This document shows, piece by piece, positions 9,001 through 17,134 of a DNA stretch of 64,000 nucleotides. Position 1 is the first letter of the stretch; every line of letters begins with the position of its first letter. Both the position numbers and the translations under genes were made by a program. This DNA is from Actinophytocola sp036402745 (GTDB lineage: Bacteria; Actinomycetota; Actinomycetes; Mycobacteriales; Pseudonocardiaceae), in NCBI RefSeq assembly GCF_036402745.1, contig NZ_DASWSJ010000087.1, positions 1 to 64,000 of the forward strand, in the 5' to 3' direction. The notes under the pieces were generated by a model. That model made no database searches. It worked only from the letters and a program-made list of their open reading frames with translations, and was not told where the DNA came from.

Positions 9001-12000
9001 TGGCCGCCGCGGCCGATCGGCAGGACACCCACCGGGTGCCGCCGCCGCGGCCGCTGTCCGACCACACCACGCTGCCGCTGTCCTTCGCGCAGCAGCGGCT
9101 GTGGTTCATGCAGACCTACGACCCGGCGAGCCCGATGTTCAACATGCCGCTCGCGGTGGCGCTGACCGGCGCCCTGAACGTCGCGGCCCTGCACGACGCC
9201 CTGCGGCTGGTCGTCGGCCGGCACGAGACGCTGCGCGGCACGGTGTGCGCCGACGGCGACCGGCCGGTGATCCGCGTGCCGGCATCCGGCGACGTCCCGC
9301 TGTCCATTGTGGACGTGAGCGCGGCCGGCGACCCGCCGGACGCCGCGGCCGCCGTGCTCGAGCAGGTGGCGCTGGTCCCGTTCGACCTGACCTCCGGCCC
9401 GCCGCTGCGGGCCGTGCTGGTGCGGGTGACCGACGTGGAGCACCTGCTGCTCCTGGTGGTGCACCACATCGCCTGCGACGGGTGGTCGGTCGGGCTGCTG
9501 GCGGGCGAGCTGTCCGAGGCGTACGCCGCGCGGGTCGCGGGGCGCCGGCCGAGCCTGCCGGAGCTGCCGGTGCAGTACGGCGACTTCGCCGCGTGGCAGC
9601 GTGAGACGCAGTCCGACGACGCCCTGCGCGACGAGCTCGCGCACTGGTGCGAGACGCTGTCCGGCGCACCGCCCGCCCTCGACCTGCCGACCGACCACCC
9701 GAGGCCGGCGGTCTTCCGCCGGCGTGGCGGTACCCGGCCGGTCCGCCTGGCCCGCGAGGTCACCGCGGCGGCCCGGACCCTGGCCCAGGACCACGAGGTC
9801 ACCTCGTTCATGGCGCTGCTCGCCGCGCTCGCGCTGGTGCTGCGCCGGGTCAGCGGCCAGGACGACATCGTCATCGGCACGCCGGTCGCCGGCCGGCCCG
9901 TGCCGGAGGTGGACCGGCTGGTCGGGTGCTTCGTCGACGTGGTGCCCCTGCGGGTCGACCTCACCGGGGACCCGACCGTCCGCGAGTTGCTGGCCCGGGT
10001 TCGCTCGGCGTGCCTGGACGCCTATGGGCATCAGGACGTGCCGTTCGAGCGGCTGGTCGAGCACCTGCGCCCGGACCGGGACCTGTCGAGGACCCCGGTG
10101 TTCCAGGTGATGCTGGCGCTGGAGAGCGGCACGCAGCCCAACCTCGACCTGCCCGGCGTGACGGCCAAGCCGTACCGGATCACCACCGGCACCGCCCAGC
10201 ACGACCTCACCCTGTGGCTGCGGGAGCAGACCGGGGAGATCGGCGGCCACGTCGAGTTCAACGCCGACGTGCTCGCCGACGTGACCGTCGACCGCATGGT
10301 CGCCCGCGTCGGCGCCACGCTGCGCGCGCTGGCGGCCGGGCCCGAGGCCCGATTGTCCACTGTGGACGCCTTGGCGCCCGGGGAGCGGGCGTGGCTGGCG
10401 CAGGTCGGCACCGGGCCGGTGGCGCCGGTGCCGTCCGGCACCGTCGCGGCGGCGGTGCTCGCCGAGGACCGGGGCGACCGCGTAGCCGTCCTCGACGGCC
10501 GGGACGTCGCGATGTCGCTGTCCTACGCGGCGCTGCGCCAGGACGCCACTCGCGTCGCCGGCGCGCTGGTCGCCCGGGGCGTGCGGCGGGGCGACGTGGT
10601 CGCGGTGCTCGCGGACCGGTCGCCCGCCGTGGTGCCGGTGCTGTTGGGTGTCTGGCTGGCCGGCGCGGCGTACGTGCCGCTGGACCCGCGGTTCCCGTTG
10701 CGGCGGCTGGGTTTCATGCTGTCCGACTCGGGTGCGACGGTGCTCGCGGCGGCGAGCCCCGCGGCCGCCGCCGCACTGGTGTCCGATGTGGACATCGTCG
10801 GGTTCGGCGAGCTGCTGGCCGGCCCGTCCGCGCCGGTGGCGCTGCCCGCGGTGCGCGGTGGTGACCGGGCGTACGTGATGTACACGTCCGGGTCGACCGG
10901 CCGGCCCAAGGGCGTGCTCGTGCCCCACGCCGCGGTGCTGAACCTGCTCTCGGCGATGACCGCGCAGTGGCGCCTCGGGCCGGCGGACACGCTGCTCGCC
11001 GTCACGACCCTGTCGTTCGACATCTCGGTGCTCGAGGTGTTCGGGCCGCTGCTCGCCGGCGCGCGGCTGGTGCTCGCGTCGGCCGCGCAAGCGGGTGACC
11101 CCGTGCTGCTCGGCGAGCTGCTCGCGACCGCCGGTGCCACGGCGATGCAGGCGACGCCGTCGACCTGGCGGATGCTGCTGGAGTCGGGCTGGCACCCGCC
11201 GCCGGGGTTCCGCGCGTGGTGCGGCGGCGAGGCGCTGCCACCGGAGGTCGCCGCCGGCCTGCGGGAGGCCGGTGTCGCGACCGGCAACCTGTACGGCCCG
11301 ACCGAGACCACTATCTGGTCCACTGTGGACCCGGCGGTTGACCCGGCGGACATCGCGCTCGGCCGGCCGATCGTCAACACCGACGTGCTCCTCCTGGACG
11401 ACCGCATGCGCCCGATTCCGGCCGGTGCGGTGGGCGAGCTGTACGTCGGCGGTGCTGGTGTCGCCGACGGCTACCACGGGCGCCCGGGGCTCACCGCGCA
11501 GCGGTTCCTGCCCTCGCCGCTGCGGCCGGGGGAACGCCTGTACCGCACGGGTGACCTGGCCAGGTTCGGCCACGACGGCCGGCTGCGGTTCGCCGGCCGG
11601 TCCGACGGTCAGGTGAAGATCCGCGGCCACCGCGTCGAGCTGGGTGAGGTGGAGGCCCGGCTCGCTGCCCACCCCGCGGTCGCGGAGGCTGTCGTCGCGG
11701 TGCGCGAGGACCGCCTGGTCGCCTACGTCGTCCCCGGCGAGCGGCCACCGGACGCCGCGGAGCTGACCGGCTGGGCCCGCGACTTCCTGCCCGACCACAT
11801 GGTGCCGGCGGCGACCGTGGTACTGGACCGGGTGCCGCGCACGCCGAACGGCAAGACCGACCGTGGGGCCCTGCCCGCACCCGCCCGCGCGGTGACACCC
11901 CAGCACGTCGCGCCCCGGACGGAGCTCGAGGCGACGGTGGCCGCGGTCTGGGCGGACGTGCTCGGTCTCGCCGATGGCCCGGTCTCGGTGCTCGCGGACT

Positions 12001-15000
12001 TCTTCGCGCTCGGCGGCCACTCGATGCTCGCGACCCGGGTGGCCGGGCGGCTCTCGGAGCTGACCGGGCGGCGGGTGTCGGTGCGGCAGGTGTTCGAGCA
12101 CCCGACCGTGGCGGCGCTCGCGGCCGAGCTGTCCGCGACCGCCGTGACCGATGCCGCGCCGGCCCGGCCGCACCCCGTGCGCATCGCCGACCGCGACCTG
12201 GTCCCGCTGTCCTTCGCGCAGCAGCGCCTGTGGTTCCTGCACCGCCTGGAGGGGCCGAGCCCGAGCTACAACATCCCGGTCGCGCTGCGCCTGTCGGGCA
12301 CGCTCGACCCGGAGGCGCTGACCGCCGCGCTCGAGGACGTGCTCAGCCGGCACGAGAGCCTCCGCACGGTGTTCCCCGACATCGACGGGATCGCCCGGCA
12401 GATCGTGGTCGAGCCGGGCGCACTGCCGGTCCCGCTCACCGCCCGGGCCGTTGCCGAGCCCGAGCTGGCCGCGGCGATCGCCGGTGCCGCCCGGTACCCG
12501 TTCGACCTCACCAGCGAGATCCCGTTGCGCGGCACCCTTTTCCGGCTGAGCGCCGAGGAGCACGTGCTGCTCGTGGTGGTGCACCACATCGCCGGTGACG
12601 AGGCCTCGCTCCGCCCGTTCCTCACCGATCTCGCCACGGCCTACACCGCGCGGTGCGCCGGTGCCGAGCCGTTCTGGGCCCCGCTGCCCGTGCAGTACCC
12701 GGACTACGCGATCTGGCAGCGGCGGGTGCTGGGGGGCACGGACGCGCCGGACAGCGTGCTGGGCCGGCAGCTGGCGTTCTGGCGCGACGCGCTGGCCGAG
12801 CTGCCGACGAGGCTCGCGCTGCCGGTCGACCGGCTCAGGCGGGCGGAGGCCGGCTACCGGGGCGGCACGGTCGGCTTCGCGCTGGACCCCGCCCTCTGCG
12901 ACCGGCTCGGCGCGCTTGCACGGCGGTGCGGTGCCACGCCGTTCATGGTGCTGCAGGCCGCCGTCGCGACGTTGCTGTCCAAGCTCGGCGCCGGTCCGGA
13001 CATCCCACTGGGCACGCCGATCGATGCGCGCGCCGACGGCGCGCTCGACGACCTGGTCGGCATGTTCCTCAACACGCTGGTGCTGCGCGCCGACACGTCG
13101 GGCAACCCGACCTTCGCGGAGTTGGTCGCCCGGGTCCGCGACCGGGACCTCGCCGCGTTCGACAACGCCGACCTGCCGTTCGAGCAGCTCGTCGAGGCGC
13201 TCAACCCGCCGCGCGTCGTGGGCGTGCACCCGCTGTTCCAGGTGGCGGTCGCCTACCGCCACGCCGTCCGGACCGCGGTCGAGCTTCCCCGCCTGTCCGT
13301 CCACGTCGAGCACGTCGAACCGGGTGCGGCCAAGTTCGACCTCGGGTTCACCTTCACCGAGCGGGACGAGGGCGGCGGCGTCGACGGCCTGCTCGGCTAC
13401 GCGGCGGACCTGTTCGACGCGAGCACAGCGGCGGGCCTCGCCGACCAGCTGGTGTCGCTGCTCAGCCAGGTGCTCTCCGAACCGGACGGTCCGATCGGCA
13501 CGGTCGACCTGGTCGGCGAGCCGACCCGGCACCGGCTGCTGGCCGAGTGGAACGACACGGCGAGCGGGCAGCCGAGCGCCACCTTCCCCGACCTGTTCGA
13601 GGCACGGGTCGCGGCCGGCCCGGACCGGGTGGCGGTGGTCCACGAGATCGAGACGATGACCTACGCCGAGCTGGACGTCGCGGCGAACCGGCTGGCCCAC
13701 CTGCTCATCGAGCGCGGCGCCGGGCCGGACACCCTGGTCGCGCTGGTCCTGCCGCGCTCGGCCGACGTCGTGGTCGCGATGCTCGCGGTGCTCAAGGCCG
13801 GCGCCGGCTACCTGCCGATCGACCCCGACCACCCGGCGAGCCGGACCGAGCTGGTGCTGGCTGACGCCGACCCCGTGCTGGTGCTGAGCACCCGCGCGCT
13901 GGCGCGGGCCCTGCCCCCGCGCGAGCGTGTCGTGCTACTGGACGACCCGGCGGTGGTCGAGTCACTCGACCACCGCCATGACCAGGCGCCGACCGACGCC
14001 GACCGGGCGTGCCCGCTGGTCCCGGCGAACCTCGCCTACGTCATCTACACCTCGGGCTCCACAGGCATGCCCAAGGGCGTCATGGTCACCCACACCGGCG
14101 TCGTCAAGCTGGTGGCGACCGCGGTCGAGCGGTTCGGCGTCGGACCGGACAGCCGGGTCCTGCAGTTCGCGTCGGTCGCGTTCGACGTGGCGTTCTGGGA
14201 GCTGTGCATGTCGTTGCTGGTCGGCGGCCGGCTGGTGATCGTGCCCGCGGACCGGCGGGTGCCCGGCCGCCCGCTCACCGACTACCTCGCCGAGCACGGG
14301 GTCACCCATCTCGCGCTGCCGCCGTCGCTGCTGGCCGTGCTACCCGCGGACTGCGCGCCGCCCGCCGGCGCGACGGTGCTCACCGGGTCGGAGACCGTGC
14401 CCGCGGAGGTCGTCGCCCGGTTCGGTACCCGGTGCCGGCTGCTCAACGCCTACGGGCCGACCGAGTCGACGGTGAACTCCACGCTGTGGCCCGCGCCGCC
14501 GGGCTGGCAGGGCGAGTCCGTGCCGATCGGCATGCCCGACGCCGACACCAGGGCTTACGTGCTCGACGCGATGCGGCTGGTCCCGCCCGGGGTCGTCGGC
14601 GAGCTGTACCTCGCCGGCCCCGGCCTCGCGCGCGGCTACCTGGGCCGGCCGGGCACCACCGCGGCGGCGTTCGTGCCCGACCCGTTCCACTCGGGCGGCG
14701 GGCGGCTGTACCGGACCGGCGACCTGGCGCGGTGGACGGCGGCCGGTGCGCTGGAGTTCCACGGCCGCGTCGACGACCAGGTGCAGATCCGCGGCTTCCG
14801 GGTCGAGCCGGGCGAGGTCGAGGCCGCCCTGGTGCGCCACCCCGACATCCGGGAGGCCGCGGTCGTCGTGGACCGGGGGACGGGGCAGGCCCGGCTCGTC
14901 GCCTACGTCGTGCCCGCCCGCCCCGACGCGGTCGACGTCGCGGGGGTGCGGGCGCACCTCACCCGGTCACTGCCGACCTACCTCGTGCCGGCCGTCGTCG

Positions 15001-15401
15001 TGTTCGTCGACGCGATTCCCCGGGCCGCCAGCGGGAAGGTCGACCGCGGCCGGCTCCCCGCACCCGAGCCCGCGGCCCCCGGCCAGTTACGCAACCCACC
15101 GACCACGGCCCTCGAGCGCACCGCGGCCGACGTGGTCTGCGAGGTTCTCCAGCTCGCCGCGGTCGGCCTCCACGACGACCTGTTCGAGCTGGGCGGCCAC
15201 TCCCTCCAGATCCCGCGGATCGTCGCCGGGCTCACCGCCCGGACCGGCGTGGAGGTCCCGCTGCGCGAGGTGTTCCTCGCGCCGACGGTCGCCGGGCTCA
15301 CCGATGCCGTGCGCCGCAACCAGGACACGTCGGCCACCGCCGGGATCGTGGCGGTCGACAGGCGGGCCCGGCGCCGCCGTCCGGAAGGAGGGTCGCGATG
15401 A
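6087..15401 (+). CDS. NRPS with three modules: C-A*-PCP-C-A-PCP-C-A-PCP (first A domain degenerate)
   Basis: The protein has 3104 residues. Module one has a condensation domain (HHIVADG about 158), a shortened adenylation-like domain (about 471-895) without the usual catalytic motifs, and an intact carrier (GGHSLL about 936). Module two has C (HHIACDG about 1125), a complete A domain (YTSGSTGRPKG about 1598, LYGPTET, NGKTDR about 1928) and a carrier (GGHSML about 1976). Its hand-read code, D-I-L-Q-W-G-L-I-W-K, differs from a known glycine code at one position. Module three has C (HHIAGDE about 2165), a complete A domain (about 2504-2990, code about D-V-W-A-L-G-A-V-N-K) and a carrier (GGHSLQ about 3035). 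There is no epimerase or thioesterase. The GTG start at 6087 follows an AGGAGAGG ribosome site and overlaps the upstream stop. One TTA leucine codon lies at 15087. Confidence 0.95.
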   Translation: MTASPELLSDAQRALLARMSASPGERAGLFPLTAAQRSLWFLDQLRPGDTAYHMPALLRLRGRLDERRLAAALQRVVDRHESLRTTFVAVDGRPLQRVQATQPPGMSIVDRIGRDPAEVVREAIRSAHEPFDLACGPLVRSVLWRLADDDHLLLLVVHHIVADGWSVGLLLADLDVAFAGGTLTGTAPGLCPVDLALREAASASDTSASHWVRTLAGVLPSGLPDRVELPPEQACRTTTLPLPAHLTTAVGGFARQHRDTDHAVHLAALAAVCHRFTGRSDVVIGVPHARRSGPETQGTVGLLVNTLPVRVRWDGDPSFAELVSIAGRATRAAIAHGDVPFDVLVDQIAGPASADRAALFDLMLTITPELLATGRLGNVDVEVLPVPARAPKFPLTLGVERHAGHTVLRCEYHTARFDEEVVHSLVRSVRAFLAAASTEPNAPLSALTLPDTDDTVERPPPPPDSPGGGGGGLGEAVAEVAARTPDAVAVVDPTGHVTYGELIARAGRLAAVLRARCGEDVLGRRPVAVYLAAGVEHAVACLAVVLAGGHSLVLDPGHPVERHWEALARSEPCLLLGTSAGLDELGPAGVGTLAVDLLESAVDGAGGGVARLGYPAALAAVTADGLTFTHAALATLAAGARPAEAYLHAAGPSTPSGLLELWCTLLTGSRGVVVGPDLADGVAAAVTEHGVTTVALTGRQLRSILVDRPSALSAVGELVVDGHPGGTRGQVRRPDGRVHVLDAALRPVPVGAVGEVYIGGAATGIHNRPAATADRFVPSPFDAGERLYRTGERAVRRADGSLLPADAPAERWLLGQADILDAAVLVRDDVQGNPGRVAYVVPAPGASPDHAERRARLARRLPPVEVPDVFVDVPRIPLDADGEPDAELLPPPARTSLGATRSAPADGPERSVAAAWADVLDVDLRVISRDDNFFHLGGHSLLASRLVARLSRDLGRAVPVQLVFDHPTLRAMAAAADRQDTHRVPPPRPLSDHTTLPLSFAQQRLWFMQTYDPASPMFNMPLAVALTGALNVAALHDALRLVVGRHETLRGTVCADGDRPVIRVPASGDVPLSIVDVSAAGDPPDAAAAVLEQVALVPFDLTSGPPLRAVLVRVTDVEHLLLLVVHHIACDGWSVGLLAGELSEAYAARVAGRRPSLPELPVQYGDFAAWQRETQSDDALRDELAHWCETLSGAPPALDLPTDHPRPAVFRRRGGTRPVRLAREVTAAARTLAQDHEVTSFMALLAALALVLRRVSGQDDIVIGTPVAGRPVPEVDRLVGCFVDVVPLRVDLTGDPTVRELLARVRSACLDAYGHQDVPFERLVEHLRPDRDLSRTPVFQVMLALESGTQPNLDLPGVTAKPYRITTGTAQHDLTLWLREQTGEIGGHVEFNADVLADVTVDRMVARVGATLRALAAGPEARLSTVDALAPGERAWLAQVGTGPVAPVPSGTVAAAVLAEDRGDRVAVLDGRDVAMSLSYAALRQDATRVAGALVARGVRRGDVVAVLADRSPAVVPVLLGVWLAGAAYVPLDPRFPLRRLGFMLSDSGATVLAAASPAAAAALVSDVDIVGFGELLAGPSAPVALPAVRGGDRAYVMYTSGSTGRPKGVLVPHAAVLNLLSAMTAQWRLGPADTLLAVTTLSFDISVLEVFGPLLAGARLVLASAAQAGDPVLLGELLATAGATAMQATPSTWRMLLESGWHPPPGFRAWCGGEALPPEVAAGLREAGVATGNLYGPTETTIWSTVDPAVDPADIALGRPIVNTDVLLLDDRMRPIPAGAVGELYVGGAGVADGYHGRPGLTAQRFLPSPLRPGERLYRTGDLARFGHDGRLRFAGRSDGQVKIRGHRVELGEVEARLAAHPAVAEAVVAVREDRLVAYVVPGERPPDAAELTGWARDFLPDHMVPAATVVLDRVPRTPNGKTDRGALPAPARAVTPQHVAPRTELEATVAAVWADVLGLADGPVSVLADFFALGGHSMLATRVAGRLSELTGRRVSVRQVFEHPTVAALAAELSATAVTDAAPARPHPVRIADRDLVPLSFAQQRLWFLHRLEGPSPSYNIPVALRLSGTLDPEALTAALEDVLSRHESLRTVFPDIDGIARQIVVEPGALPVPLTARAVAEPELAAAIAGAARYPFDLTSEIPLRGTLFRLSAEEHVLLVVVHHIAGDEASLRPFLTDLATAYTARCAGAEPFWAPLPVQYPDYAIWQRRVLGGTDAPDSVLGRQLAFWRDALAELPTRLALPVDRLRRAEAGYRGGTVGFALDPALCDRLGALARRCGATPFMVLQAAVATLLSKLGAGPDIPLGTPIDARADGALDDLVGMFLNTLVLRADTSGNPTFAELVARVRDRDLAAFDNADLPFEQLVEALNPPRVVGVHPLFQVAVAYRHAVRTAVELPRLSVHVEHVEPGAAKFDLGFTFTERDEGGGVDGLLGYAADLFDASTAAGLADQLVSLLSQVLSEPDGPIGTVDLVGEPTRHRLLAEWNDTASGQPSATFPDLFEARVAAGPDRVAVVHEIETMTYAELDVAANRLAHLLIERGAGPDTLVALVLPRSADVVVAMLAVLKAGAGYLPIDPDHPASRTELVLADADPVLVLSTRALARALPPRERVVLLDDPAVVESLDHRHDQAPTDADRACPLVPANLAYVIYTSGSTGMPKGVMVTHTGVVKLVATAVERFGVGPDSRVLQFASVAFDVAFWELCMSLLVGGRLVIVPADRRVPGRPLTDYLAEHGVTHLALPPSLLAVLPADCAPPAGATVLTGSETVPAEVVARFGTRCRLLNAYGPTESTVNSTLWPAPPGWQGESVPIGMPDADTRAYVLDAMRLVPPGVVGELYLAGPGLARGYLGRPGTTAAAFVPDPFHSGGGRLYRTGDLARWTAAGALEFHGRVDDQVQIRGFRVEPGEVEAALVRHPDIREAAVVVDRGTGQARLVAYVVPARPDAVDVAGVRAHLTRSLPTYLVPAVVVFVDAIPRAASGKVDRGRLPAPEPAAPGQLRNPPTTALERTAADVVCEVLQLAAVGLHDDLFELGGHSLQIPRIVAGLTARTGVEVPLREVFLAPTVAGLTDAVRRNQDTSATAGIVAVDRRARRRRPEGGSR
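6404..11330. repeat. Dispersed palindrome GTCCA[CT]TGTGGAC (four perfect copies in the NRPS gene)
   Basis: Perfect 13-bp copies lie at 6404-6416, 9302-9314, 10355-10367 and 11318-11330. One-base variants lie at 7883, 26998, 39517, 43362 and 55441. The perfect copies each encode Ser-Ile-Val-Asp or Ser-Thr-Val-Asp with ATT or ACT codons, which are otherwise uncommon in these GC-rich genes. That suggests the DNA sequence itself is kept. The copies are spread through unrelated genes, so this is a genome-scale motif rather than a local operator. Confidence 0.6.
15087..15089 (+). promoter_or_regulatory. TTA leucine codon in the NRPS gene (possible bldA control point)
   Basis: An in-frame TTA sits in the linker between the last adenylation domain and the last carrier of the large NRPS. 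It is the only in-frame TTA I noticed in the 30-kb operon. In Streptomyces, TTA codons need the bldA tRNA and delay expression to late growth. Whether this host works the same way is an inference. Confidence 0.5.
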
Positions 15402-17041
15402 CCGAGTCCCAGGTGTACGAGGCCGCCGCCGAGGAGTATGTGTTCCCGCTGTCGTTCCAGCAGACCCGGTTCTGGTTCCTCGAGCAGCTCGCCCCGGCGA
15501 CCTCGGCGTACCACATGCCGATCGTCCTGCGGCTGCGCGGAAAGCTCCGGCCCGACGTCCTCGCCGACAGCTTCCAGCACGTGGTGGACCGCCACGAGGC
15601 GTTGCGGACCCGGTACGAGCCGGACTCGCAGGTGCAGGTCGTGGCCGGAACGTGGCGGGTGCCGGTGACCCTCGTCGATCTCACCGGCCTGCCCGGCGAC
15701 GTGCTGGCCGCGGTCCAGCAGAAGGTGCTGCGGCGCCCGTTCGACCTCTGGGCCGCGCCGCCGCTGCGGGTCGTGCTGGTGCGCACCGGTGCCGAGGAGC
15801 ACGTCCTTCTCGCCGTGGTGCACCACATCGCGTGCGACGGCTGGTCGTTGGGGGTGCTCGGCAGCGAACTGTCCATCGTGTACTCGGCGTTGTGCGCCGG
15901 CGCCGTGCCGGACCTGCGAGAGCTGCCCGTGCAGTACGGCGACTTCGCGCTGTGGCAGCGGGACCGGTTCTCCGGCGACCTGCTGCGCGCGGAGCTGGCG
16001 CACTGGTCGGCGGCCCTGGCGAAGGCACCCGCCGCGCTCGACCTGCCCACCGACCTTCCCCGCCCGGCCGAGCCGAGCCACGAGGGCGGCCGGGTGAGCC
16101 GGCAACTGCCCGAGGCGCTCGTCCGCCGCGCGGAGCACGTCGCCAGGTCCGGCGGCGCGAGCCTGTTCATGATCGTCCTCGCGGCCTACGCGGCCGTCCT
16201 CGCCCGGATGGCCGGGCAGGACGTCGTGGTCGTCGGCACCGCGACCGCCGGCCGGTCGCGGCCGGAGGTCGCGGACCTGGTCGGCTGCTTCATCGGGGTG
16301 GTCCCGCTGTGCCTCGATCTGTCCGGGGACCCTTCCGCCGCCGAGCTGCTCGCGTGCGCCAGGACCGTGTGCCGCACCGCGTTCGCGCACGAGGACCTGC
16401 CGTTCGAACGGCTGGTCGAGCACGTGCGGCCGGTGCGTGACCCGGCGCGGCCCCCGGTGTTCCAGGTGATGCTGAACGCCCAGGACACCCCCAAGCACCC
16501 GGTGCGCTGGCCGGACGTCGACGTCACCGGGGAGAGCCCCGAGCCCGGCGTGGCGAAGTACGACCTGACCGTGGACCTGCACCGCACCGGTGACGGCGCG
16601 GTGCTCGACCTCGAGTTCAACGCGGACGTCCTCACCGCGGGCACCGCCGCACGCGTGCTCGAGCGCGTGGAGACGGCGCTCGGCTGGCTCGCCACCCCGG
16701 CCGCAGGTACCCCACTGTCCGAGGTGGACATCGGGTCCGCCGACGAGTGGGTGCGCCCAGCGCCGGTCACCGTGCCAGTCGCGGCACCGCCCGAGCCGGC
16801 CGCCCCGCGGGACGCGGTCGAGGCACTCGTCCTCGACCACATGCGGGCCGTGCTCGGCAAGCCCGGGCTGGGGGTGGCCGACGACTTCTTCGACAACGGG
16901 GGCAGCTCGATGTCGGCGATGAGCCTGCTGCTCGAGGTCGAGCGCGCGACCGGGTACCGGATCGGGATCCGCGACATCTTCCGGGACGCCACCGCGGCCG
17001 GTCTCGCCGACCGCATCCGATCCGGACGCGGTCCGATGTAG
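15398..17041 (+). CDS. Terminal NRPS module: C-PCP without adenylation or thioesterase domain
   Basis: This 547-residue protein has one condensation domain (PLSFQQTRFWFLEQL near 16; HHIACDGWS about 141; later LPFERLVEHV) and one carrier domain near residue 501, where GGSSMS replaces the usual GGHSL or GGDSI but keeps the serine for phosphopantetheine. It has no adenylation domain, so its carrier must be loaded in trans, either by one of the two upstream A domains or by another enzyme. It also lacks a thioesterase, so chain release is unexplained. The ATG at 15398 overlaps the upstream stop and has a GGAAGGAGGG ribosome site. A C-PCP end of this sort could also perform cyclisation-release by its C domain. 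Confidence 0.92.
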   Translation: MTESQVYEAAAEEYVFPLSFQQTRFWFLEQLAPATSAYHMPIVLRLRGKLRPDVLADSFQHVVDRHEALRTRYEPDSQVQVVAGTWRVPVTLVDLTGLPGDVLAAVQQKVLRRPFDLWAAPPLRVVLVRTGAEEHVLLAVVHHIACDGWSLGVLGSELSIVYSALCAGAVPDLRELPVQYGDFALWQRDRFSGDLLRAELAHWSAALAKAPAALDLPTDLPRPAEPSHEGGRVSRQLPEALVRRAEHVARSGGASLFMIVLAAYAAVLARMAGQDVVVVGTATAGRSRPEVADLVGCFIGVVPLCLDLSGDPSAAELLACARTVCRTAFAHEDLPFERLVEHVRPVRDPARPPVFQVMLNAQDTPKHPVRWPDVDVTGESPEPGVAKYDLTVDLHRTGDGAVLDLEFNADVLTAGTAARVLERVETALGWLATPAAGTPLSEVDIGSADEWVRPAPVTVPVAAPPEPAAPRDAVEALVLDHMRAVLGKPGLGVADDFFDNGGSSMSAMSLLLEVERATGYRIGIRDIFRDATAAGLADRIRSGRGPM

Positions 17042-17086
17042 ACGCTGGGGTGCCCACCGATGAGAAGGCATGAGGAGACGGCAGCC

Positions 17087-17134
17087 ATGACATCCGAGTC
17101 CAACCGCGCCGAGGCGAAGCGGGGAACACCATGA
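17087..17134 (+). CDS. Possible 15-residue leader peptide coupled to the acylase gene
   Basis: A short frame encodes MTSESNRAEAKRGTP and ends in an ATGA overlap with the acylase start at 17131. A GGAG element precedes its ATG at a workable distance. It may act as a translational coupler for the acylase, or be chance. The peptide is hydrophilic and has no family match that I know of. The rest of the 89-bp space after the NRPS gene holds nothing else that I can identify. Confidence 0.35.
   Translation: MTSESNRAEAKRGTP

Noticed and set aside
7479..13832. Open frame of more than 2100 codons on the minus strand opposite the large NRPS gene
   Set aside because: Same composition effect; no recognisable domain and the opposite strand is clearly coding.
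17042..17130. Search for an iron box (DtxR/IdeR type) in the gaps of the siderophore-like operon
   Set aside because: No 19-bp iron-box-like palindrome is visible. If present, it should lie left of the window, before the operon start.
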